Shown here: piece after piece, positions 1 through 6,048 of the stretch
How positions within the stretch are numbered: position 1 is the stretch's first letter
Layout: each line of letters begins with the position of its first letter
Assembly: GCA_900768735.1 (NCBI GenBank)
Contig: CAAGDZ010000321.1
Location: 1-8,943 of the forward strand
Direction of reading: 5' to 3'
DNA: 8,943 nt
From: Oscillospiraceae bacterium
GTDB taxonomy: Bacteria > Bacillota > Clostridia > Oscillospirales > Ruminococcaceae
Made by a program: the position numbers and the translations under genes
The notes under the pieces: model-generated
What the model was told of the DNA's origin: nothing
Seen by the model: the letters and a program-made list of their open reading frames with translations, nothing else
Database searches by the model: none

Positions 1-90
1 AATGCACTTTCAGACATTTTCATCAACTCACGCATGGCTAAATAGCTACTAGGCTCTCCTTCAAAATCTGTGTAAACTCCACAGAATGGC
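1..90 (-). CDS. Possible partial reading frame running off the left edge, starting inside the IS left end
   Basis: Read on the minus strand, an ATG at 88-90 opens a frame without stops to the window edge (30 codons, beginning MPFCGVYTDFEGEP). An in-frame TAA lies just upstream at 105-107. The first codons lie inside the left inverted repeat of the IS, and no ribosome binding site precedes the ATG. If real, the part left of about 62 is more likely the remainder of a gene cut by the IS, with its present N-terminus borrowed from IS sequence. The frame is too short to recognise a family, so chance is a serious alternative. Confidence 0.2.
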
Positions 91-101
91 ATAAAACAAA
101 A
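63..101 (+). repeat. Left terminal inverted repeat of the IS
   Basis: The first 18 bases (63-80) match the reverse complement of the right end with two single-base gaps, and the similarity continues more loosely through GAATGG and an A-rich tail. It also contains a palindrome, CTGTG-N7-CACAG (68-84), that the right end lacks. IS256-family transposases bind such ends. Confidence 0.65.
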
Positions 102-110
102 TTGTTACAG

Positions 111-139
111 GGTGTTAAGCCGTTGCTCGGCTTAACACC
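111..139. terminator. Perfect 12-bp hairpin near the IS left end, terminator-like
   Basis: GGTGTTAAGCCG (111-122) and CGGCTTAACACC (128-139) are perfectly complementary around a five-base loop. It lies downstream of the transposase on the minus strand, where the stem is followed by CTGTAACAATTTTGTTTT. That is T-rich, but the T tract is not immediate. It may end transposase transcription, or stop transcription entering the IS from outside. Confidence 0.55.
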
Positions 140-152
140 TTAATTGCATGAT

Positions 153-227
153 AGCGGAAATGGCGAGGAGAGTCAAGGGCGGCGTCAGCCGTTCATTTTA
201 TCCTTGACGCGAGTCGGCATTTCTGCT
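153..227. repeat. Long imperfect hairpin overlapping the transposase stop
   Basis: The 26-base arms 153-178 and 202-227 match at 20 of 26 positions, with perfect blocks GAAATG/CATTTC and GTCAAGG/CCTTGAC. A smaller CGGC/GCCG stem lies within the loop. The right arm includes the last bases of the transposase gene (stop TAG at 226-228). It forms a second structured element just after the transposase and could stabilise the mRNA 3' end or assist termination. Confidence 0.5.
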
Positions 228-1476
228 AAACGTTCAGGCGGTCAGCAAAGAAAATCTCAAGCTGCGAATGTATCTCTCCCCAGTCCCTGCGCCTGCCCGT
301 CCACTTGCGGGTTATGTCCGACTGAGCAAGATAGAGCATTTTAAGCAGAGCGTCATCGTTCGGGAAAACAGCTTTATTCTTCGTCACTTTCCGCAGCTGC
401 CTGTTGAAATTTTCTATCGAATTTGTGGTGTAAATCAGCGTTCTGACCGACTGAGGATACTTGAAATATGTGGACAATTCCGGCCAGTGAGAGCGCCAGG
501 ACTGCGATATTTTCGGATATTTTGAATCCCGTTTCTTGCCGAATTGTTCAAGCTCATAAAGGGCAGTTTCTTCGTCAACTGCACCGTAAACCTTCTTTAA
601 ATCAGCCATCAGAGCCTTGATATCCTTGTATGACACATACTTCGTGCTGTTACGTATCTGATGAATCACGCACTGCTGTATTTCCGTTTTGGGATATACG
701 GCTGATATTGCTTCGGGAAAGCCCGTAAGACCATCTGTGCAGGCAATCAATATATCCTCAACACCGCGATTTTTTATACCGTTTAGGATTTGCAGCCAGT
801 ATTTTGCGCTTTCATTTTCACCGACGTACATTCCGAGTACGTCCTTTTTGCCGTCCATATCAATGCCTATCGCTATGTAAACAGCCTTCTTCACAATCCT
901 GCCCTCACAGCGAACGTGATAGTGTATTGCGTCCATAAAAACTACCGCATATACGCTTTCAAGAGGACGCTGCTGCCACTCCTTGACGATAGGCAGAATT
1001 TTATCTGTTATACGGCTCACAAGGCTGTCCGAGACCTCAATGCCGTATATGTCCTCGATATGGGCTGATATGTCGTTTGTGGTCATTCCTTTTGCGTACA
1101 TGGAGATGATTTTTTCTTCGATATCGCCGCTCAGCGTGGTTTCATTCTTCTTTATCAGCTGTGGTTCAAAGTCTCCGTTTCTGTCCCTCGGAACTGCTAT
1201 TTCCACGGGTCCGGCACTTGTTTTGAGAGTCTTTCTGCTATACCCGTTCCGACTGTTTTTCGTGTTTTTATTGCGATAGTCGTATTTGCTGTAACCGAGC
1301 TCATCATCAAGCTCCGCTTCAAGTCCGTTTTCGAGAACTTCGCCTACCATCTCCTTAAAAAGCGATTGCAGGTCGTGCATATCGTCAACTTCAAGCAGTG
1401 ATAAAAATTCTCTCAGTTTGTCTTTTCTTTCCTGTTTTGCTGCCCGTACTTCCGGGCTGTCTTTGTACTTTGGCAT
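226..1476 (-). CDS. IS256-family (Mutator-type) DDE transposase, full length
   Basis: Catalyses cut-or-copy movement of its own IS through an RNase H-like DDE active site. The 416-residue product is a normal length for the family. The N-terminal third carries the typical segment GLEAELDDELGYSKYD (about 51-66) and RNGYSRKTLKT (76-86), then PRDRNG (96-101). The predicted catalytic triad is D182 (in VFMDAIH), D248 (in ACTDGLTGF) and E355 (in TNSIENFNR). The family signature CVIHQIRNS, with C269 and H272, lies between the second D and the E. No frameshift or internal stop is present, so the gene looks functional. The ATG at 1474-1476 is preceded by GGAGGG (1483-1488) at six bases, which supports this start. 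Transcription probably begins from a promoter inside the right inverted repeat. The family assignment is secure; activity is not shown. Confidence 0.95.
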   Translation of the reverse strand: MPKYKDSPEVRAAKQERKDKLREFLSLLEVDDMHDLQSLFKEMVGEVLENGLEAELDDELGYSKYDYRNKNTKNSRNGYSRKTLKTSAGPVEIAVPRDRNGDFEPQLIKKNETTLSGDIEEKIISMYAKGMTTNDISAHIEDIYGIEVSDSLVSRITDKILPIVKEWQQRPLESVYAVVFMDAIHYHVRCEGRIVKKAVYIAIGIDMDGKKDVLGMYVGENESAKYWLQILNGIKNRGVEDILIACTDGLTGFPEAISAVYPKTEIQQCVIHQIRNSTKYVSYKDIKALMADLKKVYGAVDEETALYELEQFGKKRDSKYPKISQSWRSHWPELSTYFKYPQSVRTLIYTTNSIENFNRQLRKVTKNKAVFPNDDALLKMLYLAQSDITRKWTGRRRDWGEIHSQLEIFFADRLNV

Positions 1477-1497
1477 AATTTTCCCTCCGAAATGGTA

Positions 1498-1537
1498 TTT
1501 TTATTATACACCATTCCGGAGGTTTACACAAGATTTT
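1498..1537 (-). repeat. Right terminal inverted repeat of the IS
   Basis: Reverse complement of the left end, matching over its outer 20 bases with two single-base gaps and then through GGAATGG. It also holds the transposase promoter. Confidence 0.65.
1503..1531 (-). promoter_or_regulatory. Transposase promoter inside the right inverted repeat
   Basis: On the minus strand, TTGTGT (1526-1531) and a perfect TATAAT (1503-1508) are 17 bases apart. The -35 box is a moderate match and the -10 is consensus. The position, about 27 bases upstream of the transposase ATG, implies a very short leader. Overlap of promoter and transposase-binding end would let the transposase repress its own synthesis, an inference from other IS elements. 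Confidence 0.55.
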
Positions 1538-1585
1538 CGGAAGTCTCCACCACTGGAATATATCCGGTGATGGGGAGCCTCCTTT

Positions 1586-1771
1586 TTAATCTTCTTCTGT
1601 ATAGTCACAGTTTGAGCATTCCCAAACTTCTCCGTCCCAATGTAAGCAACCACCACACTCAGGACAAGGACGAACTTCGTCATCATCTTCTTCTAATTCT
1701 CCTGAACAATAAGGGCAATGGCTATATTCAGATTCATCATACACCTTATCGCAAAATGGACACATTTGCAT
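1586..1771 (-). CDS. Small double zinc-ribbon protein
   Basis: A 61-residue acidic protein with two CxxC...CxxC units: C4/C7 with C19/C22, and C36/C39 with C52/C55. These should each bind one zinc ion in a rubredoxin-knuckle or zinc-ribbon fold. H18 and C42 are extra potential ligands. A run of acidic residues (about 25-33) links the ribbons and the C-terminus is also acidic. I chose the ATG at 1769-1771, which puts the G-rich Shine-Dalgarno (AAGGGGGG, ending at 1780) eight bases away. An in-frame GTG at 1778-1780 would overlap that site and give 64 residues. The gene follows a 45-residue ORF on the same strand after 45 bp and reads toward the IS. Small ribbon proteins of this kind are often nucleic-acid or protein-binding adaptors, but no specific function can be read from the sequence. 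Confidence 0.7.
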   Translation of the reverse strand: MQMCPFCDKVYDESEYSHCPYCSGELEEDDDEVRPCPECGGCLHWDGEVWECSNCDYTEED

Positions 1772-1816
1772 TTCATTCACCCCCCTTCTCCCATTTTATA
1801 GGAGCAAGCTTACTTG

Positions 1817-1954
1817 TTAATCTTCGTCGATTTCACTTTGAGCAGATGTAGTTAGCTCCATCATTTTTTGTGCGTAAGTAGCTCCATCAATTTCTTCGTC
1901 TGCATACTGTCTCATTAACTCATCAATCTGCTCTTTCAGTTCCTCTCTGGTCAT
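1817..1954 (-). CDS. Small acidic hypothetical protein, 45 residues
   Basis: A minus-strand frame with ATG at 1952-1954 and TAA at 1817-1819. The ATG is preceded by AGGGGGTGA, with the G run at 1962-1966 and a seven-base spacer, which closely resembles the G-rich site of the zinc-ribbon gene 45 bp downstream. The product starts MTREELKEQIDELMRQYADE and is rich in E, D, Q and K with no glycine or proline in the first half, so it is probably helical, perhaps amphipathic. No cysteine or membrane segment is present. I do not recognise a family. The shared type of ribosome binding site, strand and spacing suggest it is co-transcribed with the zinc-ribbon gene, possibly as its partner. Chance is less likely given the good ribosome binding site, but remains possible. 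Confidence 0.55.
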   Translation of the reverse strand: MTREELKEQIDELMRQYADEEIDGATYAQKMMELTTSAQSEIDED

Positions 1955-2221
1955 TTTTTCACCCCCTGTTATATGTTTACTATGTCTGATTTTTTTACCT
2001 ATGCCATATTGAAGAAAAAACTATAATACTAATTAAAATTGTGACATCTATCCCGCCCACTATCACACCACTTCCGCTCACCCGACCCGAAACCCGTGTA
2101 TCGCTGCGAAACTGCTGTTACAGTGGATATATTACCACACACGCAAAATAGCCTTATGCCGTAAAATGATGATAGAAAGCCCAATGCGCCTAAACCGCAC
2201 CGTTAAGCCAACAATCCCGAT
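1955..2221. other. Gene-free interval between the small-protein pair and the TRAM-less methyltransferase
   Basis: No reading frame with a plausible ribosome binding site is visible apart from the site of the 45-residue gene (1962-1966). The left part (about 1975-2040) is very A+T-rich and contains a -10-like TATTAT on the minus strand (2023-2028), without a convincing -35. The right part (2050-2221) follows the methyltransferase stop; I see only weak stems there, such as GGTGCG/CGCATT with two wobble pairs, and no clear terminator. Confidence 0.4.
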
Positions 2222-3376
2222 TTAGCTTTCTTTCCTTGACATCGAAACCACGCACTCAACGTGCCTCGTATGCGGGAACATATCAAACGCCCTAACACCC
2301 CTCACCTCGTACCTCTTCACCAGCGTCTTCAAGTCTCTCGCCAGTGTGGCAGGGTTGCATGATATATACACGACCCGCTCGGGCGCAATTTTCACCAGCG
2401 CGTTCAGGAATCTCCTGTCCGCGCCCGCCCTTGCGGGGTCCATTATAACAACATCATAGTGCGTGCCGAGCTTTGCTTTTTTCTGCAAAAACTCGCCGGC
2501 GTCACCCTTGTTGAACGCTATATCCCGCAAAAGCCCGTTTTCGTGACAGTTTTTCACCGCGTCGCGCACAGCTGCGGCGTTGTATTCTATGCCTTGCACC
2601 TGCTTTACATAATCCGACGCGATTATGCCGATAGTGCCTATCCCGCTGTATGCGTCAAGCAGAATATCCGTCTTTTTAAGCTCCGCCGCTTCGATAGCGT
2701 ACCGGTATAGCTTTTCGGTCTGCACGGGGTTTACCTGATAGAACGACTTCGACGAAATTCTGAACCGCTTTCCGCACAGCTCGTCGGTGATATATCCGTT
2801 TCCGTAGAGTATCTCCTCGCTGTCGCCGAGCATAAGCAGCTCGGGTGTGCGGTTTACCGTAAACGTGACGGCCGTAATCTCGGGAAAGCGGCTTACAAGC
2901 GCGTTTACAAAGCTCCGCTTTTTCGGGAATACCGGCGTGCCGCCGACAAGCGTCACAAGCACCTCGCCGCTGTTTTTGCCGATTCTTATAAGAACATGCC
3001 GCAAAAATCCCCGCTCGGTGCCCTCGTCATACGGCTTTAGCTTAAATGAGCGCATAAGCTCTCTGATACCTACTATTATCCTGTCGGCTCTTTCATCGTC
3101 GAGCATACAGCTGTCAACCCCGACTATGCCGTTGCGCGAGGACTGATAGACGCCCGAAATGATTTTCCCGCCGCGGTCACTGCGGAACACCGCCTGCACC
3201 TTGTTGCGGTAATTGTAGGGGTTATCCATGCCGATGACAGGCGGGATTTCGCAATAGTCGCCGAGCAGGCGGGTGACGTCCTTTTGCTTCCATAAAAGCT
3301 GCTCGGCGTAGCTCATATTTGATAACTGACAGCCGCTGCATTTTTTGGCAACGGGGCATTTTCTTTCCTGCGTCAT
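2222..3376 (-). CDS. TrmA-family rRNA (uracil-5-)-methyltransferase without TRAM domain, RlmC/RlmD-like
   Basis: Predicted SAM-dependent enzyme making 5-methyluridine in RNA, most likely 23S rRNA. The 384-residue protein begins directly with the iron-sulfur cluster cysteines C7-x5-C13-x2-C16, completed by C90. There is no N-terminal TRAM domain, as in E. coli RlmC (375 residues). The C-terminal Rossmann domain shows FYQVN (212-216), SAM motif DAYSGIGTIG (241-250), DPARAG (313-318, a departure from the usual DPPRKG), catalytic cysteine C340 in ISCNPATLARDL, and the general-base glutamate E374 in HVECVV. The start ATG is supported by GGGAGG at 3381-3386, four bases upstream, which is rather close. 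The target (U747, U1939 or another uridine) cannot be assigned from sequence. A second paralog with TRAM lies at 4690-6048, so the two probably have different targets. Confidence 0.88.
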   Translation of the reverse strand: MTQERKCPVAKKCSGCQLSNMSYAEQLLWKQKDVTRLLGDYCEIPPVIGMDNPYNYRNKVQAVFRSDRGGKIISGVYQSSRNGIVGVDSCMLDDERADRIIVGIRELMRSFKLKPYDEGTERGFLRHVLIRIGKNSGEVLVTLVGGTPVFPKKRSFVNALVSRFPEITAVTFTVNRTPELLMLGDSEEILYGNGYITDELCGKRFRISSKSFYQVNPVQTEKLYRYAIEAAELKKTDILLDAYSGIGTIGIIASDYVKQVQGIEYNAAAVRDAVKNCHENGLLRDIAFNKGDAGEFLQKKAKLGTHYDVVIMDPARAGADRRFLNALVKIAPERVVYISCNPATLARDLKTLVKRYEVRGVRAFDMFPHTRHVECVVSMSRKES

Positions 3377-3483
3377 AGTGCCTCCCGAATTTTGTGGTTT
3401 GTTGTTTTTTGTTACGGAAATTCTGCTTTTACAGCATTTGCATGGAATAATTCATCGTCTTTTTCCCACTCGGGGTTTCCGGA

Positions 3484-3921
3484 TTATCTTTCGCTTAAAT
3501 TATCCGGTCCGAAGCTTTCGGGCAAAAGCTGTGCGAGCGTCATCTCCTTATAATCCTCCGCGGATTTTGCAATAATGACCCGCATCTGCTCCGGACTGCA
3601 AAATTCGCGCATTACCTGCCTGCATATTCCGCATGGCGGGCAGTAGTCGGTTATCTTCCCGTCAGCACCGCCCGCTATCGCTATCGCGACAAGCTCTCTC
3701 TCGCCGCTTGCCGCCGCGTGAAAGATTGCGTTACGCTCCGCGCATATACCCGCGGGATAGGACGCGTTTTCGACATTTACACCCGTGTAAATCTTTCCCG
3801 AGCCGGTAAGCACCGCCGCAGCAACGTGAAAGTGCGAATACGGCGCGTAGGAGAATTTAAGGCCGTCGATAGCCGCTTGAATAAGTGCGGAGCGGTTAAA
3901 ATCGGTTGTGTTATTGTTCAT
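3484..3921 (-). CDS. cdd: Cytidine deaminase
   Basis: Hydrolyses cytidine and deoxycytidine to uridine and deoxyuridine in cytoplasmic pyrimidine salvage. The 145-residue product fits the short, homotetrameric class. Substrate- and zinc-binding motifs are intact: FSYAPYSHFHVAAA (23-36), NVENASYPAGICAERNA (49-65) with zinc ligand C60 and proton-shuttling E62, and PPCGICRQV (95-103) with zinc ligands C97 and C100. I chose the ATG at 3919-3921 because GGAGGT (3926-3931) lies four bases upstream. An in-frame ATG 27 bases earlier (3946-3948) would add nine residues, overrun that site and lacks its own. The gene has 107 bp to the downstream methyltransferase and 111 bp to the upstream acetyltransferase, all on one strand. 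It may belong to a loose housekeeping cluster. Family assignment is secure. Confidence 0.95.
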   Translation of the reverse strand: MNNNTTDFNRSALIQAAIDGLKFSYAPYSHFHVAAAVLTGSGKIYTGVNVENASYPAGICAERNAIFHAAASGERELVAIAIAGGADGKITDYCPPCGICRQVMREFCSPEQMRVIIAKSAEDYKEMTLAQLLPESFGPDNLSER

Positions 3922-4032
3922 ACAGACCTCCGTCGGGTATTGCGGCATAAGGCATATCGGATTTATTCCATCAGCTGCGACAGTTTACGTCAAGCTTTCT
4001 TGAAATATCCGGTGCAACCGGCAAATCAGAAT

Positions 4033-4605
4033 TTACGCATTGAAATACATATCATAAACTATATAACCATGTATGCCATCCAATGAACCTTTATATGTCT
4101 CCTGACACATCATGCACCTGGGTTCTTGCAACGGATACCCGCTTGTCGGAAATATGTTATATTCCGATGATGTTCTGAACCCAACACGGTTATAGAAGTT
4201 AAAATTTCCTTCAACGGTTATGCCTTTAAAGCCCATTTTTTTAACTTTTTCAATTCCCATATTCAACATCGCGGTTCCGATTCCTTGGCGAAAATAATCC
4301 GCATGAACAGATACCGGCGCCAGCATTACTATTTCCGTATCTGCCGCACCGCCGTGTCCGCCCTCTTTCATAGCAGATAAGGGAAATCTTGAAAACAAAA
4401 AGTGACCTACTATTGTATCATCTGATTCTGCGACAAAGGATAATTCGGGAATATAGAATTCCGAATCTCTGATTTCTTCTATTAAAGCAATAATATCTGT
4501 TCCGTCGGAATAATCAGTTCCTTCTTGAAATGAACGCAAAACCAAAGAAACGATATTTTTATAATCTTTATGTTCTTCCGGGCGAATTGTGACCTTCTTG
4601 TTCAT
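4033..4605 (-). CDS. GNAT-family N-acetyltransferase
   Basis: A 190-residue GCN5-related acetyltransferase transferring acetyl from acetyl-CoA to an unknown amine. It shows the fold's order: N-terminal strand VTIRPEEHKDYKNI (5-18), central strand with VGHFLFS (66-72), motif A LAPVSVHADYFRQGIGTAML (95-114) with the pyrophosphate-binding loop R106-Q-G-I-G-T, and motif B NFNFYNRVGF (134-143). The C-terminus has CMMC (164-167), not a usual part of the fold. The closest general resemblance is to YhbS-like acetyltransferases. The start is supported by AGGAGG (4614-4619) with an eight-base spacer. The gene is visibly more A+T-rich than rlmD and prfB upstream, which may mean separate acquisition. The substrate cannot be inferred; small-molecule or protein acetylation are both possible. 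Confidence 0.88.
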   Translation of the reverse strand: MNKKVTIRPEEHKDYKNIVSLVLRSFQEGTDYSDGTDIIALIEEIRDSEFYIPELSFVAESDDTIVGHFLFSRFPLSAMKEGGHGGAADTEIVMLAPVSVHADYFRQGIGTAMLNMGIEKVKKMGFKGITVEGNFNFYNRVGFRTSSEYNIFPTSGYPLQEPRCMMCQETYKGSLDGIHGYIVYDMYFNA

Positions 4606-4663
4606 GAATATATCCTCCTGTCTGTTACATCATTCATGCTTAGCAGGGGCTTACAAAAGCACG

Positions 4664-4682
4664 AAAAATGCCGCTTTACGGC
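4664..4682 (-). terminator. Short hairpin with T5 tail after rlmD
   Basis: On the minus strand GCCG-TAAAG-CGGC (4682 down to 4670) is followed after one A by TTTTT (4668-4664), starting seven bases beyond the rlmD stop. The four-pair stem is short, so termination is probably partial. Read-through to the acetyltransferase gene is possible. Confidence 0.4.
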
Positions 4683-4689
4683 GAGCTGT

Positions 4690-6048
4690 TTACTTTCCTG
4701 ACAGAGAAACCACACACTCCACGTGTCCCGTCCTGCTGAACATATCCGCCGCTCTCACTTTTTCCGTCCTGTACCCAAGCTCCTCTAAATACTTGCAGTC
4801 CCTGGCGGCGGTCGCGGGGTTGCAGGAAACCATGACTATCCTCTGCGCGCCGAACCTCGCTATATACTCGCACGCCTGCTCCCCGCAGCCCTTGCGCGGC
4901 GGGTCAACGATGACAACATCGGGTTTAAGCCCTCTGTCGAGCAGGATTTTCGCCGCCTTTGCCGCGTCGGCACAGATAAACTCGGCGTTTTCTATTCCGT
5001 TTGCGGCGGCGTTAGCCTTCGCGTTTTCGACCGCCTCGGGTATAATCTCCACGCCGACGATTTTCTTCGCCTGCCGTGCCATCGAAAGTCCGATTGTTCC
5101 CGCACCGCAGTACAAGTCAAGGACGGTCTTGCCTTCCGGCTCGGCAAATACTCTCGCCTCGGCGTACAGCCGCTCGGCGGCGGGGGTGTTTACCTGATAG
5201 AATGCCTTTGGCGCTATTGATACGGTGTTGCCACACATTGTGTCGGTGATTTCGGCTCTGCCGTTTTCGCCGAAAAGCAGGATTTCCTTATCGGAGAGTA
5301 TCACGTTTGTTTTGTCGGGATTTATATTAAGCACCGCCGATTTTATATCGGGGAACTCGCCCGCGAGCTTTTTGGCTATACCGTAAAACTCCCGCATTTT
5401 CCTTGTTGCCACGATACACAGGCAGATTTCGTGCGAATAATGTCCGCGGCGCAGATAAATATGCCGCAGGACGCCCTTTCCGCTCTCCTCGTCATACGGC
5501 GGGATATTCTCCTGCCTTGCAAGCTCTGTGAAACGGCGGACTATATCAGCGAAAATATCCGGCTGTAAAAGGCAGCTTTCACACGGTACAATTCTGTGAC
5601 TGTGAAAGGCATAAAATCCGCTTATAATATCGCCGTCTTTGTCTTTGCCTATCGGCATTTGCAGCTTGTTGCGGTAGCCGTCAATATTCCCGTTCGGAAT
5701 AATCGGCAAAAACTCGGGTGAGAGACCTCCTATCCTTGTAAAAGCGTCCTTTACAGACTGTTCCTTTGCCCTTAGCTCCGCCTCGTAGCTTATGTGCCGC
5801 AGAGAGCAGCCGCCGCATTTTCCGAAAACGTAGCAGTCGGGTGATATGCGGTCGGGGGAGGGGGTTATTATTTCTTCGATTTTGCCGTAGGCATAGGTCT
5901 TGTTTACTTTTAAAATCCGTATTCTAAGGTTGTCACCTATAGCAGAAAACGGCACGAAAATAACCATGCCGTCTGCTTTACCTACGCCGTAACACTCGTT
6001 TGTCAGCGAGTATATTTCCGACTCGATAATATCATTCTTTTTTATCAT
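4690..6048 (-). CDS. rlmD: 23S rRNA (uracil-5-)-methyltransferase with TRAM domain, RlmD/RlmCD type
   Basis: SAM-dependent formation of 5-methyluridine in 23S rRNA; in E. coli RlmD acts at U1939, and the Bacillus homolog RlmCD acts at both U747 and U1939. The 452-residue protein has the complete architecture. An N-terminal TRAM RNA-binding domain (about 3-60) is followed by 4Fe-4S ligands C72-x5-C78-x2-C81 and C159. Then come KAFYQVN (281-287), SAM motif DLYCGAGTIG (311-320), DPPRKGC (382-388), catalytic C409 in VSCNPATAARD, and E444 in HVECVV. The ATG (6046-6048) overlaps the prfB stop as TAATG, and an AGGA lies eight bases upstream inside prfB. Translation is therefore probably coupled to prfB. 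I am confident of family and reaction, less of which uridine is modified. Confidence 0.93.
   Translation of the reverse strand: MIKKNDIIESEIYSLTNECYGVGKADGMVIFVPFSAIGDNLRIRILKVNKTYAYGKIEEIITPSPDRISPDCYVFGKCGGCSLRHISYEAELRAKEQSVKDAFTRIGGLSPEFLPIIPNGNIDGYRNKLQMPIGKDKDGDIISGFYAFHSHRIVPCESCLLQPDIFADIVRRFTELARQENIPPYDEESGKGVLRHIYLRRGHYSHEICLCIVATRKMREFYGIAKKLAGEFPDIKSAVLNINPDKTNVILSDKEILLFGENGRAEITDTMCGNTVSIAPKAFYQVNTPAAERLYAEARVFAEPEGKTVLDLYCGAGTIGLSMARQAKKIVGVEIIPEAVENAKANAAANGIENAEFICADAAKAAKILLDRGLKPDVVIVDPPRKGCGEQACEYIARFGAQRIVMVSCNPATAARDCKYLEELGYRTEKVRAADMFSRTGHVECVVSLSGK

Larger units (their letters stand above)
63..1537 (-). mobile_element. IS256-family insertion sequence, apparently complete
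   Basis: One transposase gene of the IS256/Mutator class fills most of a segment of about 1,475 bp, a normal size for the family. Its ends are imperfect inverted repeats, both reading inward as AAAATCT(T)GTGTAAAC(C)TCC. I placed the borders at the outer ends of that match; the true tips may lie a few bases further out. IS256 elements normally make 8-9 bp target duplications. Here only a five-base TCTCC at 55-59 and 1544-1548 is shared outside the ends, so a target duplication is not established. The missing duplication may mean an old insertion or a rearrangement at one end. Confidence 0.8.

Noticed and set aside
55..1548. TCTCC at both sides of the IS as a target site duplication
   Set aside because: Five bases at unequal distances from the two ends (3 and 6 bases) fall short of the expected 8-9 bp and could be chance.
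1541..1583. A gene starting behind the AGGAGG at 1578-1583
   Set aside because: No ATG, GTG or TTG occurs within 15 bases. The first GTG, 24 bases on, leads to a stop after nine codons just inside the IS end.
1492..1851. A plus-strand open frame of 119 codons spanning the IS right end and the zinc-ribbon gene
   Set aside because: It crosses the IS border and runs antisense to the cysteine-patterned zinc-ribbon frame. The CxxC spacing on the minus strand is far more convincing.
3949..4032. TTGACG on the minus strand upstream of cdd as a -35 box, and the CCGGT/ACCGG stem (4009-4021) as a terminator of the acetyltransferase gene
   Set aside because: The only -10-like sequence, GAATAA, is 19 bases away and a poor match. 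The stem has five pairs with a three-base loop and no T tract. Neither is strong enough to annotate.
4589..5197. A plus-strand open frame of 202 codons opposite rlmD and the acetyltransferase start
   Set aside because: It overlaps conserved coding sequence of two minus-strand genes with recognisable catalytic motifs, and has no ribosome binding site or domain of its own.
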